NCBI GenBank assembly: GCA_035277145.1
Contig: DATELA010000036.1
Location: forward strand, 1 to 19,504
Origin: DASRAP01 sp035277145
GTDB lineage: Bacteria; Gemmatimonadota; Gemmatimonadetes; Gemmatimonadales; Gemmatimonadaceae
Direction of reading: 5' to 3'
DNA: 19,504 nt
The first letter of the stretch is position 1, and the number at the start of each line of letters is the position of its first letter. The notes under the pieces were generated by a model. The model saw only the letters and a program-made list of their open reading frames with translations. It had not been told where the DNA came from and ran no database searches. Positions 1 through 6,936 of the stretch are shown here, in pieces. The translations under genes were made by a program, and so were the position numbers.

Positions 1-746
1 GTCAGCGGCGGCGGAATCGGCACGTGCGCATCGGCGGGCGAGACGCGCGGACCAGGCGCGGGCGCTGGTGCGCTTGCCGCGGCGGGCTTCGCAACGTCCG
101 CGTAGAACCGAAACTCTTCGTTGCCAACGCGAATCACATCACCGCGGCCGAGCACTTGTTGCTGTGAAACGCGGTTGCCGTTCACGAACACGCCGTTCGT
201 GCTCAGATCGGTCAGCAAGTAACCGTTCGCGTCTGGCGCGATCGATACGTGCCGGCGCGAGACCTCAGTCGCGGCGACCACGATGTCAGCCGACGGGTCG
301 CGCCCGATCGTGATCCCGGAATCCTTGACCGTGTACTCACGACCATCGACCAGCGACACGAGACGTCCGCCCGTCGCCGTCGTCGGCTTGGCAGGCGCAC
401 TCGCGCGTGCTTTCGCGGCAACTTCGGCGATGGCGCTGCTCGACAGGAATTGCGTGCTCCCCGTCCGTTTTTCGTCGCCGAACCGGAGCTCGTGGCCCCC
501 GAGTTCCACCCGATCTCCGTGGATCAGCGGGGACGGCTCAGCGCCCAGGAGCACGCCGTTCACCTTGACCACGGAGTCGGCGGCAGCGCGCTGGATCACG
601 ACACTTTCGTCCGCGCCGACCACCACGATCGCCCCAGCAGTGGGCTCCCCGCTTGGGAGGCGAATGTCGGCGGCGTTATCAGGACCGATGCGTTGCGACC
701 CCGGCCTGAGCGTGAGGTCCTTACCGCCGAGCTGGAAGTAGGCCAT
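1..746 (-). CDS. Tandem FHA-domain protein (3' end beyond window)
   Basis: The reverse strand is open from ATG at 746 to the window edge, giving 248 residues and no stop, so the gene is partial. The second FHA domain (about residues 125-215) is canonical: G148-R149, S163-x2-H166 and the S-T-N184-G185 turn are all present. These are the residues that bind phosphothreonine in the FHA family. The first domain (about 1-95) keeps the fold pattern (I-G-P at 20-22, V-N-G at 62-64) but lacks the Arg and the SxxH pair, so it probably does not bind phosphopeptide. A Pro/Ala-rich linker starts near residue 220 and may lead to another domain outside the window. There is no Shine-Dalgarno site before the ATG; a TACTTT -10-like box ends 10 nt upstream. 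The gene is divergent from uvrA. It probably acts as a phosphothreonine-reading adaptor, but the partner kinase is not in view. Confidence 0.88.
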   Translation of the reverse strand, partial: MAYFQLGGKDLTLRPGSQRIGPDNAADIRLPSGEPTAGAIVVVGADESVVIQRAAADSVVKVNGVLLGAEPSPLIHGDRVELGGHELRFGDEKRTGSTQFLSSSAIAEVAAKARASAPAKPTTATGGRLVSLVDGREYTVKDSGITIGRDPSADIVVAATEVSRRHVSIAPDANGYLLTDLSTNGVFVNGNRVSQQQVLGRGDVIRVGNEEFRFYADVAKPAAASAPAPAPGPRVSPADAHVPIPPPL

Positions 747-756
747 GTGAGCGGGG

Positions 757-786
757 AAAGTACCCGCCGCGCCGACGCGGCGGCAA
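757..786 (-). promoter_or_regulatory. Putative promoter of the FHA gene with a palindrome in its spacer
   Basis: On the minus strand, TTGCCG (781-786) and TACTTT (757-762) are separated by 18 nt, a plausible sigma-70-type promoter. The -10 box ends 10 nt before the ATG at 746, so the 5' leader would be only a few nucleotides. An 8-bp perfect inverted repeat (CCGCCGCG, 4-nt loop, CGCGGCGG; 764-783) fills most of the spacer and touches the -35 box. This is prediction from sequence only. Confidence 0.4.
764..783. repeat. 8-bp perfect inverted repeat, possible operator
   Basis: CCGCCGCG (764-771) and CGCGGCGG (776-783) are exact reverse complements around a CCGA centre. The repeat lies between the divergent FHA and uvrA starts, inside the spacer of the predicted FHA promoter. 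It could bind a dimeric regulator. In such GC-rich DNA a chance occurrence is also possible. Confidence 0.4.
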
Positions 787-848
787 GTGAAAAGACAGGC
801 CGGAACCGACGAGCCAGCGCCTGCGGGGCCGACGCTTCCGTGGCTCCG

Positions 849-868
849 CGCACTTTACTTTCCGCAAC
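849..868 (+). promoter_or_regulatory. Putative leaderless promoter element of uvrA
   Basis: TACTTT (856-861) fits the TAnnnT -10 consensus and ends 7 nt before the GTG at 869, so transcription would begin at or next to the start codon. The 12-mer TTACTTTCCGCA (855-866) recurs exactly at 3817-3828 before tRNA-Asn. No clear TTGACA-like -35 box is visible. Confidence 0.4.
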
Positions 869-3724
869 GTGTCCGACTCGATTCGCGTCCGGGGCGCCCG
901 GCAGCACAACCTCAAAGGCATCGACGTCGACATCCCCCATCGCGCGATCACGGTCATTACGGGACCGTCGGGGTCAGGCAAATCCTCGCTGGCGTTCGAC
1001 ACGATTTACGCCGAAGGGCAGCGCCGGTACGTGGAATCCATTTCCGCATACGCGCGGCAGTTCCTCGAGCGTATGCCCAAGCCGGACGTCGATCGCATCG
1101 AAGGCCTCGCGCCCGCGGTGGCGATCGAGCAAAAGAATTCGACGCGCACATCCCGCTCGACGGTCGGCACAGCAACCGAGATCTACGACTACCTGCGTCT
1201 GTTGTGGGCACGCGTTGGCCACGCGGTGTGTCCGGTGTGCGGCCGCGTGCTCCGTCCCGACTCACCGGGCTCAGCAGCCGATGCCGTGCTCGGCACAACC
1301 GGCGGCGCACGATTCGTCGTCGCGTTTCCCATGCGACGGAGCGCAGCGATTACGCACGACGTGCTCGTGGAGAACCTCGCTGCGCAAGGATTCGTGCGCG
1401 TTCTCGCTGACGGCCGCATGCTCCACCTCGACGACGTCGCCACAGAAAAACTCGATCTCGTTCGTGTGACGGAATTGCTCGTTGTGGTGGATCGGCTCGA
1501 GGTCGATCAGGATGCGCGCGGGCGGTTGGTAGACGCGCTCGAAACCGCGTTCAAAGAAGGTGACGGCGACGCAGTGGTCGTATTCGGCGAACAGCCCGTA
1601 CCCGGTACCCCGTCCCCTATACCCCCTGTTCTCCGATTCACGACACGCATCGAGTGCCCCAACGACGGCACGCGTTTGCCCGAACCAACGCCGCAGTTGT
1701 TCTCGTTCAACAATCCGCGCGGTGCGTGTGAAACGTGTAACGGCTTCGGCGCGGTGCTGACGTACGACATCCACCTTGTTGTCCCGGATACGGCGCGAAC
1801 GCTGCGCGACGGCGCGATCCATCCGTGGACCATGCCGCGATACGACAACAAACGTCGTGCACTGGCTGAGTTCGCGGCGAAAGAGCGCATACCGGTTGAT
1901 GTACCATGGTCGCAACTGAGCGCTGCGCAACATGACCGGTTGCTGAACGCGCGCACGCGCGGCTACAAGGGGATCTTTCCGTTCCTTGGCGACCTGGAGG
2001 AAAAGCGATACAAGCAGTACATCCGCGTGTTTCTCCGGCGGTATCAAACCGCGCAAACCTGCGAGACCTGCAAGGGAGCGCGTCTCAAACACGAAGCGCT
2101 ACAAGTACGCGTTGGCGGGCGCGATATCGCCGCAATTGCTGATCTCTCCATCCGCGAGCTGCGCGCATGGCTCGATGCGCTGGACCTTGTCGCGAGCGAA
2201 CGCATCATCGCGGACCACATTCTGCGCGAAGCGCGCGATCGCGTACGCTTTCTCGATGACGTCGGCTTGTCCTATCTGTCGTTGAACCGCGCCGCCCGCA
2301 CGCTCTCCGGTGGCGAAGCACAGCGCATCAGTCTCGCGAATGCGCTCGGATCGCGCCTCGTCGACACGCTGTACGTACTCGACGAACCAACCATTGGCTT
2401 GCACGCGCGCGACGTCGACCGATTGTTGAATCACCTGCGCGGATTGCGCGAGAGCGGCAACACCGTCGTGATGGTCGAACACGATCTCGCTGCAATTCGC
2501 GCGGCCGATCATATGGTCGAACTTGGCCCCGGCAGCGGTGAACACGGCGGAAAACTCGTGTTCACGGGTGCCGCGTCGCGCGTATCGGAGAGCCCGCTCA
2601 CGGGGCAGTACGCGACGGGCGCTCGTACGATTCCGCTGCCGGCCGAGCGGCGCCGAATCGGGTCGCGGTGGCTTACGCTGCGCGGCGCGCGCGCACACAC
2701 TCTGCGCGGAGTCGACATCAAGATTCCGCTCGCCGCCATGACGTGTGTGACAGGTGTCTCCGGCAGCGGGAAAAGCACGCTCGTGCACGACGTATTGCTG
2801 CGCGCACTCGAACGCGCAATCACGGGCGAACACGGCGCACGCGAGCATCTCGGTGAAATCGTCGGTGAATTCGATACGCTCACGGGTGCGGAGTCGCTCG
2901 GCGCGGCCGTGTTGATCGATCAGGAACCGATCGGCCGCACGCCCCGCTCGAATCCGGTGACGTACGTGAAAGCGTTCGATCGCATTCGCGAACTGCTTGC
3001 CGCTACACCGCTCGCGCGCCAGCGGCGGTTCACGGCGTCGACGTTTTCATTCAACGTACGCGGCGGCCGCTGCGAGACATGCGAAGGCGCAGGTTATCTG
3101 CAAGTTGAGATGCAGTTCCTCGCGGATGTTTTCGTACCGTGCGATGTCTGCGGCGGTGCCCGGTTCAAACCCGGCGTGCTCGAAGTGACGTATCGCGGCA
3201 AAAACATCGTGCAACTGCTCGAGCTCACGATCGATGAGGCAATTCGTTTTTTCCCGCACGAAGACAAACTGGGGCAGGCGTTGTGGCACGTGCAGCAGGT
3301 CGGACTTGGGTATCTCCGGCTTGGCCAACCCGCGACGACACTGTCGGGCGGCGAGGCGCAGCGACTCAAGATTGCGCGAGAACTTGCGCAGACGGCGAAG
3401 CATTCCGGCCGTCGGCTCTATATGCTCGACGAGCCGACTACCGGGCTGCACCTCGAGGACGTGCGCAAACTCGTCGGTGTACTCGACCGCCTGGTTGAAC
3501 ACGGACATACGCTTGTGGTCATCGAGCACAATCTCGACGTCATCAAGCTGGCCGACTGGATAATCGACATGGGCCCCGAGGGCGGTGACGGAGGCGGCCG
3601 CGTGGTTGCGATGGGCAAGCCGGAGGAAATTGTGACGGTCGCCGAAAGCCACACGGGAGCGGCGCTGCGAGCGGTACTCACGGGGAAGGCAGAACAAACG
3701 AAGGCACGAAGGCAGAACAGCTGA
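869..3724 (+). CDS. uvrA: UvrABC excinuclease subunit A
   Basis: This is the 951-residue damage-sensing ATPase of nucleotide excision repair, of usual family length. It has two ABC modules: Walker A G32-PSGSGKS and G629-VSGSGKS, each with an LSGGEAQR signature followed by LDEPT-GLH. The C-terminal zinc finger module is intact (G-R-C-E-T-C ... V-P-C-D-V-C). In the first zinc finger one ligand is changed: C263-P-N-D266 replaces the usual CxxC, while the second pair C287-x2-C290 is kept. The start is GTG at 869, giving M-S-D-S-I-R-V-R-G-A-R, the normal UvrA N-terminus. There is no Shine-Dalgarno site. The last residues (about 939-951, A-E-Q-T-K-A-R-R-Q-N-S) are encoded by a purine-rich repeat that continues past the stop. 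The gene is monocistronic, with no uvrB or uvrC in view. Confidence 0.97.
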   Translation: MSDSIRVRGARQHNLKGIDVDIPHRAITVITGPSGSGKSSLAFDTIYAEGQRRYVESISAYARQFLERMPKPDVDRIEGLAPAVAIEQKNSTRTSRSTVGTATEIYDYLRLLWARVGHAVCPVCGRVLRPDSPGSAADAVLGTTGGARFVVAFPMRRSAAITHDVLVENLAAQGFVRVLADGRMLHLDDVATEKLDLVRVTELLVVVDRLEVDQDARGRLVDALETAFKEGDGDAVVVFGEQPVPGTPSPIPPVLRFTTRIECPNDGTRLPEPTPQLFSFNNPRGACETCNGFGAVLTYDIHLVVPDTARTLRDGAIHPWTMPRYDNKRRALAEFAAKERIPVDVPWSQLSAAQHDRLLNARTRGYKGIFPFLGDLEEKRYKQYIRVFLRRYQTAQTCETCKGARLKHEALQVRVGGRDIAAIADLSIRELRAWLDALDLVASERIIADHILREARDRVRFLDDVGLSYLSLNRAARTLSGGEAQRISLANALGSRLVDTLYVLDEPTIGLHARDVDRLLNHLRGLRESGNTVVMVEHDLAAIRAADHMVELGPGSGEHGGKLVFTGAASRVSESPLTGQYATGARTIPLPAERRRIGSRWLTLRGARAHTLRGVDIKIPLAAMTCVTGVSGSGKSTLVHDVLLRALERAITGEHGAREHLGEIVGEFDTLTGAESLGAAVLIDQEPIGRTPRSNPVTYVKAFDRIRELLAATPLARQRRFTASTFSFNVRGGRCETCEGAGYLQVEMQFLADVFVPCDVCGGARFKPGVLEVTYRGKNIVQLLELTIDEAIRFFPHEDKLGQALWHVQQVGLGYLRLGQPATTLSGGEAQRLKIARELAQTAKHSGRRLYMLDEPTTGLHLEDVRKLVGVLDRLVEHGHTLVVIEHNLDVIKLADWIIDMGPEGGDGGGRVVAMGKPEEIVTVAESHTGAALRAVLTGKAEQTKARRQNS

Positions 3725-3805
3725 AGGCAGAACAGCTGAAGGCAGAGCCTGAGAGCAGTTGAAGTGCTCTTCCTTCAGAATTCAGAATTCCGCCTTCTGC
3801 CTTCG
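3686..3805. repeat. Purine-rich tandem repeat plus long imperfect palindrome at the end of uvrA
   Basis: The hexamer AAGGCA occurs five times (3686, 3701, 3709, 3724, 3739). Two of these lie in exact tandem copies of a 15-mer, AAGGCAGAACAGCTG (3709-3723 and 3724-3738). The region folds back on itself. CGAAGGCAGAA (3707-3717) is complementary to 3795-3805. CTGAAGG (3721-3727 or 3736-3742) is complementary to 3772-3778. AGAGCA (3752-3757) pairs with TGCTCT (3765-3770) around a 7-nt loop. The uvrA stop (3722-3724) lies inside the left arm. It probably also acts as the uvrA transcription terminator, although there is no long T-run. Confidence 0.75.
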
Positions 3806-3816
3806 TAGTTCGGTTG

Positions 3817-3835
3817 TTACTTTCCGCAGCCCTAT
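3817..3835 (+). promoter_or_regulatory. Putative promoter -10 element of tRNA-Asn
   Basis: TACTTT (3818-3823) lies 12 nt before the mature tRNA 5' end, inside the 12-mer TTACTTTCCGCA that also precedes uvrA. The -35 region is weak (TTCTGC at 3795-3800, 17-nt spacer) and would overlap the right arm of the preceding palindrome. Confidence 0.4.
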
Positions 3836-3908
3836 TCCCGCGTAGCTCAGCTGGTAGAGCAGGCGACTGTTAATCGCCGGGTCGCAGGTTCGAGTCCTGC
3901 CGCGGGAG
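3836..3908 (+). tRNA. tRNA-Asn (GTT)
   Basis: The cloverleaf is complete. The acceptor stem TCCCGCG (3836-3842) pairs with CGCGGGA (3901-3907), with discriminator G3908, as expected for tRNA-Asn. The D arm is GCTC...GAGC. The anticodon stem GGCGA/TCGCC encloses loop CTGTTAA, with anticodon GTT at 3869-3871. The T arm contains GGTTCGAGTCC. The genome encodes CC but not the full CCA after position 73. The tRNA sits between two palindromic elements. Confidence 0.97.
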
Positions 3909-3916
3909 CCTGGTAG

Positions 3917-4000
3917 AAGACGGAAGACGGACGTTGAAGTGAGAAGTGCGAGGAGCGCGATTTCCTCGCACTTCTCATTTCTATCTCCGTCTTCCGTCTT
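3917..4000 (+). terminator. Very long stem-loop downstream of tRNA-Asn
   Basis: There are two nested perfect 15-bp stems. The outer stem is AAGACGGAAGACGGA (3917-3931) with its complement at 3986-4000. The inner stem is TGAGAAGTGCGAGGA (3940-3954) with its complement at 3963-3977, around an 8-nt loop. The outer left arm contains a tandem GAAGACG heptamer (3916-3929). It is followed by TTTGT. It can end the tRNA transcript and insulate the downstream peptidase operon, but it is much longer than a usual intrinsic terminator and resembles the palindromes at 3686-3805 and 11921-12057. Confidence 0.7.
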
Positions 4001-4062
4001 TGTACGAGCCGTTCGTCCCGTTCCCCTTCCCTGCGCACACCGGGCCGCTGACATTGAGCAGC

Positions 4063-5436
4063 ATGTCCCCCTCCATCCGCCTTGCGCACGCGCTCAGCGC
4101 GCTCGCGCTCGTTGTAGCCACGGCGTTCACTGCCGCCGCTCAGCAAATCCCCAAGCTGCGCTACGAAAAATTCACGCTACCGAACGGACTCGAAGTGATC
4201 ATTCACGAGGATCACTCGACTCCGATCGCTGTGGTCGACACGTGGTACAAAGTCGGATCGGGCGACGAGAAACCAGGCCGCACCGGATTCGCGCACCTGT
4301 TCGAGCACGTGATGTTCATGGGTTCGCAGAACGTCCCCGTCGGAAAGTTCGACGAGTGGCTCGAGGCGGCCGGCGTAAACAACAACGGCTCCACGACGAG
4401 TGACCGCACCAACTATTACGAAGTCGGCCCATCGAACGCGCTGCCGCTGAAGCTGTGGCTGGACGCCGATCGCATGGGCTGGCTGCTGCCAACGATGGAT
4501 CAGCCAAAGCTCGACGCGCAACGCGAGGTCGTGAAGAACGAACGCCGTCAGAGCTACGACAATCAGCCGTACGGACGCGCGTACGAAACGATCATCGCGG
4601 CGTTGTATCCGAGTGGCCATCCGTACTCGTGGCCGACGATTGGCTCGATGGCAGATCTCTCCGCGGCATCGCTCGAAGACGTCAAGGAATTCTTCCGCCT
4701 GTATTACGCGCCGAATAACGCAACGATGGTCATCGCGGGTGATGTGCGGCCCGATTCCGTGAAGGCCTGGGTGACGAAATACTTTGCCGACATTCCACGG
4801 AATACGACGGCCCCTGTTCGTCCAAACGTGCGAGCGCTCACGCGCACGAGCGACACGACGCTCGTCCTCGAGGACAAGGTGCAGTTGCCGCGCATTTATT
4901 ACACGTGGCCGACGATTCCGGCATTCCACGCAGACGAAGCCGCGCTCGACCATCTCGCGGACATTCTCGGTGGCGGCGAATCATCGCGTCTCCATCAAAA
5001 GCTCGTGTATCAAATGCAGATCGCGCAGTTCGCATCCGCGAATCATCCGGCGAGCAAACTGGATGGCACGTGGCAGATCGTTGCAACACCGATGCCGGGG
5101 CACACACCGGAAGAAATCGCGAACGTCATCAATGACGAACTCGCGAAAGCGATTGCGGAAGGCGTGACCGAGCGCGAACTGCAGCGCGCAAAGAACTCAC
5201 GCCGCGCGGGATTTCTCGACGGCCTCTCATCGATTCTCGGCAAGGCCGAGCAGCTGAATCGATACAACTATTTCGTCGGCAATCCCGACTACACACAGCA
5301 GGACGCAGCGCGATACGATGCCGTGACGCTCGCCGACGTGAAGCGCGTTGCGCAGAAGTATCTCACGAAAGGCAAAGTGGTTCTCACGGTCGTACCCGAA
5401 GGCAAACGCAACCTCGCGCTCCCAGGAGGCCGATAG
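4063..5436 (+). CDS. M16 family zinc metallopeptidase, catalytic subunit
   Basis: This 457-residue secreted peptidase belongs to the pitrilysin / processing-peptidase family. The start is ATG 4063, because it places a clean signal peptide at the N-terminus (S-I-R-L-A-H then a hydrophobic run to A-A-A-Q-Q near residue 28); the frame is also open further upstream. The inverted zinc motif H78-L-F-E81-H82 is intact, and the distal Glu ligand is E160 in V-V-K-N-E-R-R. The C-terminal M16 domain (about 200-440) is present. The substrate-binding Arg/Tyr pair expected there is absent: after L-H-Q-K-L the sequence is V-Y-Q-M-Q-I-A-Q. The adjacent gene supplies that pair. The two genes overlap by one base (TAGTG) and must be co-transcribed. 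The likely site of action is the periplasm; the substrate is unknown. Confidence 0.93.
   Translation: MSPSIRLAHALSALALVVATAFTAAAQQIPKLRYEKFTLPNGLEVIIHEDHSTPIAVVDTWYKVGSGDEKPGRTGFAHLFEHVMFMGSQNVPVGKFDEWLEAAGVNNNGSTTSDRTNYYEVGPSNALPLKLWLDADRMGWLLPTMDQPKLDAQREVVKNERRQSYDNQPYGRAYETIIAALYPSGHPYSWPTIGSMADLSAASLEDVKEFFRLYYAPNNATMVIAGDVRPDSVKAWVTKYFADIPRNTTAPVRPNVRALTRTSDTTLVLEDKVQLPRIYYTWPTIPAFHADEAALDHLADILGGGESSRLHQKLVYQMQIAQFASANHPASKLDGTWQIVATPMPGHTPEEIANVINDELAKAIAEGVTERELQRAKNSRRAGFLDGLSSILGKAEQLNRYNYFVGNPDYTQQDAARYDAVTLADVKRVAQKYLTKGKVVLTVVPEGKRNLALPGGR
5424..5429 (+). promoter_or_regulatory. Ribosome binding site AGGAGG for the second M16 gene
   Basis: A full AGGAGG lies 6 nt before GTG 5436, inside the last codons of the upstream peptidase gene. 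It fixes the GTG that overlaps the preceding TAG stop by one base and indicates that translation of the two subunits is coupled. Confidence 0.75.
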
Positions 5437-6914
5437 TGAACTCGTCAATTGGACTGCGTCGCGCGACGGTCGCAGCCGTACCACTCGCTACCGCTATCGC
5501 ACTGGCCGCGCTCGCGACGCCGAGCGCAGCGCAACGCGCGTCGTTTGACCGCAGTAAACCGCCGGTCCTTGGCCCTGCCCCGCAGCTCGTTCTCCCTGGC
5601 GCGACCGAACGCACGCTGCCAAACGGTCTGCGATTGATCATTGTCGAGCAGCACGAACTTCCGCTGGTCGACATTTCGCTCGTTGTGAAATCCGGCGGCG
5701 AGTTCGACCCCGCTGGCAAGACCGGCGCCGCGACGCTCGCATCCACGCTGATGAGCGAGGGCGCAGGATCGCGCAATTCGCAGGCAATCGCAGAACAGCA
5801 AGCGTTCCTCGGCGTGTTTGTCAGCGCCTTCGCCGGATGGGATCAATCCGGTGTGTCGCTGCACGCGCCTACCGCAGTGCTCGACAGTGCGCTCGCGTTG
5901 TTCGCAGATGTTGCCCTGCGTCCCACGTTCCCCGCCGAAGAATTCGATCGCCAGAAGCGCCAACGCATGACGCAGTTGTTGCAGGTCAACGATCGCGGAC
6001 CAGCGATGGCAGATCGCGCATTCGCCGCAATTCTCTACGGCGACTCGCATCCGTACGGACGTCCGCTCGCCGGTACGGAGTCCACTGTTGAAAGTCTCAC
6101 GCGCGATGACATTGTCGCGTTCTATCGCTCAGTGTACCGCCCGAACAACGCGTTCATGCTGATCGTCGGTGACGTAACACCGGCGGACATCGAGCGGCGA
6201 ATCACCTCGCTGTTCGGTTCGTGGGAGCGCGGCGCGGTTCCCGCCCCACCAAGCGGTACCGCACCGGCGCGGACCGACCGCCGCATTTACTTCGTGGACA
6301 AACCTGCGGCGGCGCAATCGTCATTCCGCATCGGCACGGTCGGCGTCGCTCGCACAACGGATGACTTTTATCCGCTGCAGGTGATGAACACGATCCTCGG
6401 TGGCGCGTTCACGAGCCGGCTCAACATGAAGTTGCGCGAAGAGAAGGGCTATTCGTACGGCGCGACATCGGGCTTTTCAATGCGGCGCGATCCAGGTCCG
6501 TTCACCGCGCGGTCGGAGATTCAAGCGAACAAAACCGATTCCGCGTTGATCGAGTTCGTGAAGGAATTGGATGGGATGAGCAAGCCGCTGACTCCCGCCG
6601 AGCTCGACAAAGCCAAGAAATACTTGCAGCTCGGACTTCCCGGCGCATACGAAACCACGGGATCGATCGCGGGTCAGTTGAGCACGTACGCGTTGTACGG
6701 TCTCCCGCTCAACGAGCCGACGCGCGCCGTTGCACGGCTCGGTGCGGTGACCGCGGCCGATGTACAGCGCGTCGCGACGAAATACGTGGATCCCTCGAAG
6801 CTCGCAATCGTCATCGCGGGCGACGCGAGGACATTGGTGCCGCTGTTGAAGGCAACGGGAATAGCACCCGTTGAGTTACGTGACTCGTATGGGAGAGTCA
6901 TCATCTCGCAATAG
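5436..6914 (+). CDS. M16 family peptidase-like protein, non-catalytic partner with Arg/Tyr pair
   Basis: The protein has 492 residues and a signal peptide ending near A-A-Q33. The N-terminal M16 domain keeps the family pattern T-L-P-N-G-L-R-L-I-I, but the HxxEH position reads T100-L-A-S-T104, so it cannot bind zinc. The C-terminal domain carries L-R334-E-E-K-G-Y-S-Y341, the Arg/Tyr pair that positions the substrate backbone in M16 enzymes. This division of labour, with zinc in one chain and Arg/Tyr in the other, is known from two-component M16 peptidases such as the Sphingomonas pair and resembles mitochondrial processing peptidase. An obligate heterodimer with the upstream product is therefore inferred. 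The GTG start at 5436 is supported by AGGAGG 6 nt upstream. Confidence 0.92.
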   Translation: MNSSIGLRRATVAAVPLATAIALAALATPSAAQRASFDRSKPPVLGPAPQLVLPGATERTLPNGLRLIIVEQHELPLVDISLVVKSGGEFDPAGKTGAATLASTLMSEGAGSRNSQAIAEQQAFLGVFVSAFAGWDQSGVSLHAPTAVLDSALALFADVALRPTFPAEEFDRQKRQRMTQLLQVNDRGPAMADRAFAAILYGDSHPYGRPLAGTESTVESLTRDDIVAFYRSVYRPNNAFMLIVGDVTPADIERRITSLFGSWERGAVPAPPSGTAPARTDRRIYFVDKPAAAQSSFRIGTVGVARTTDDFYPLQVMNTILGGAFTSRLNMKLREEKGYSYGATSGFSMRRDPGPFTARSEIQANKTDSALIEFVKELDGMSKPLTPAELDKAKKYLQLGLPGAYETTGSIAGQLSTYALYGLPLNEPTRAVARLGAVTAADVQRVATKYVDPSKLAIVIAGDARTLVPLLKATGIAPVELRDSYGRVIISQ

Positions 6915-6922
6915 CGGACAAC

Positions 6923-6928
6923 GAGGGA
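6923..6928 (+). promoter_or_regulatory. Ribosome binding site GAGGGA choosing GTG 6937
   Basis: GAGGGA ends 8 nt before GTG 6937. The upstream in-frame candidates (TTG 6871, GTG 6880, ATG 6886) lie inside the preceding gene and have no such site, so 6937 is preferred. Confidence 0.55.
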
Positions 6929-6936
6929 CGCGCCGG

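Noticed and set aside
249..1469. Open plus-strand frame of about 400 codons across the FHA gene and early uvrA
   Set aside because: It is antisense to a clear FHA protein and out of frame with uvrA. It is Arg/Ser/Pro-rich with no domain pattern, typical of long chance frames in GC-rich DNA.
1271..2848. Several long minus-strand frames opposite uvrA
   Set aside because: Composition mirrors the uvrA codon structure and no motif is recognisable; uvrA is unambiguous here.
3686..3805. CRISPR-like array at the uvrA end
   Set aside because: Units are short (6-15 bp), contiguous and without unique spacers, and no cas gene is present.
3917..4000. Riboswitch or T-box before the M16 operon
   Set aside because: The structure is one long hairpin without conserved aptamer elements and directly follows a tRNA.
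3946..4062. N-terminal extension of the first M16 gene
   Set aside because: The upstream part overlaps the long hairpin after tRNA-Asn and encodes no signal-like sequence. ATG 4063 starts a clean signal peptide.
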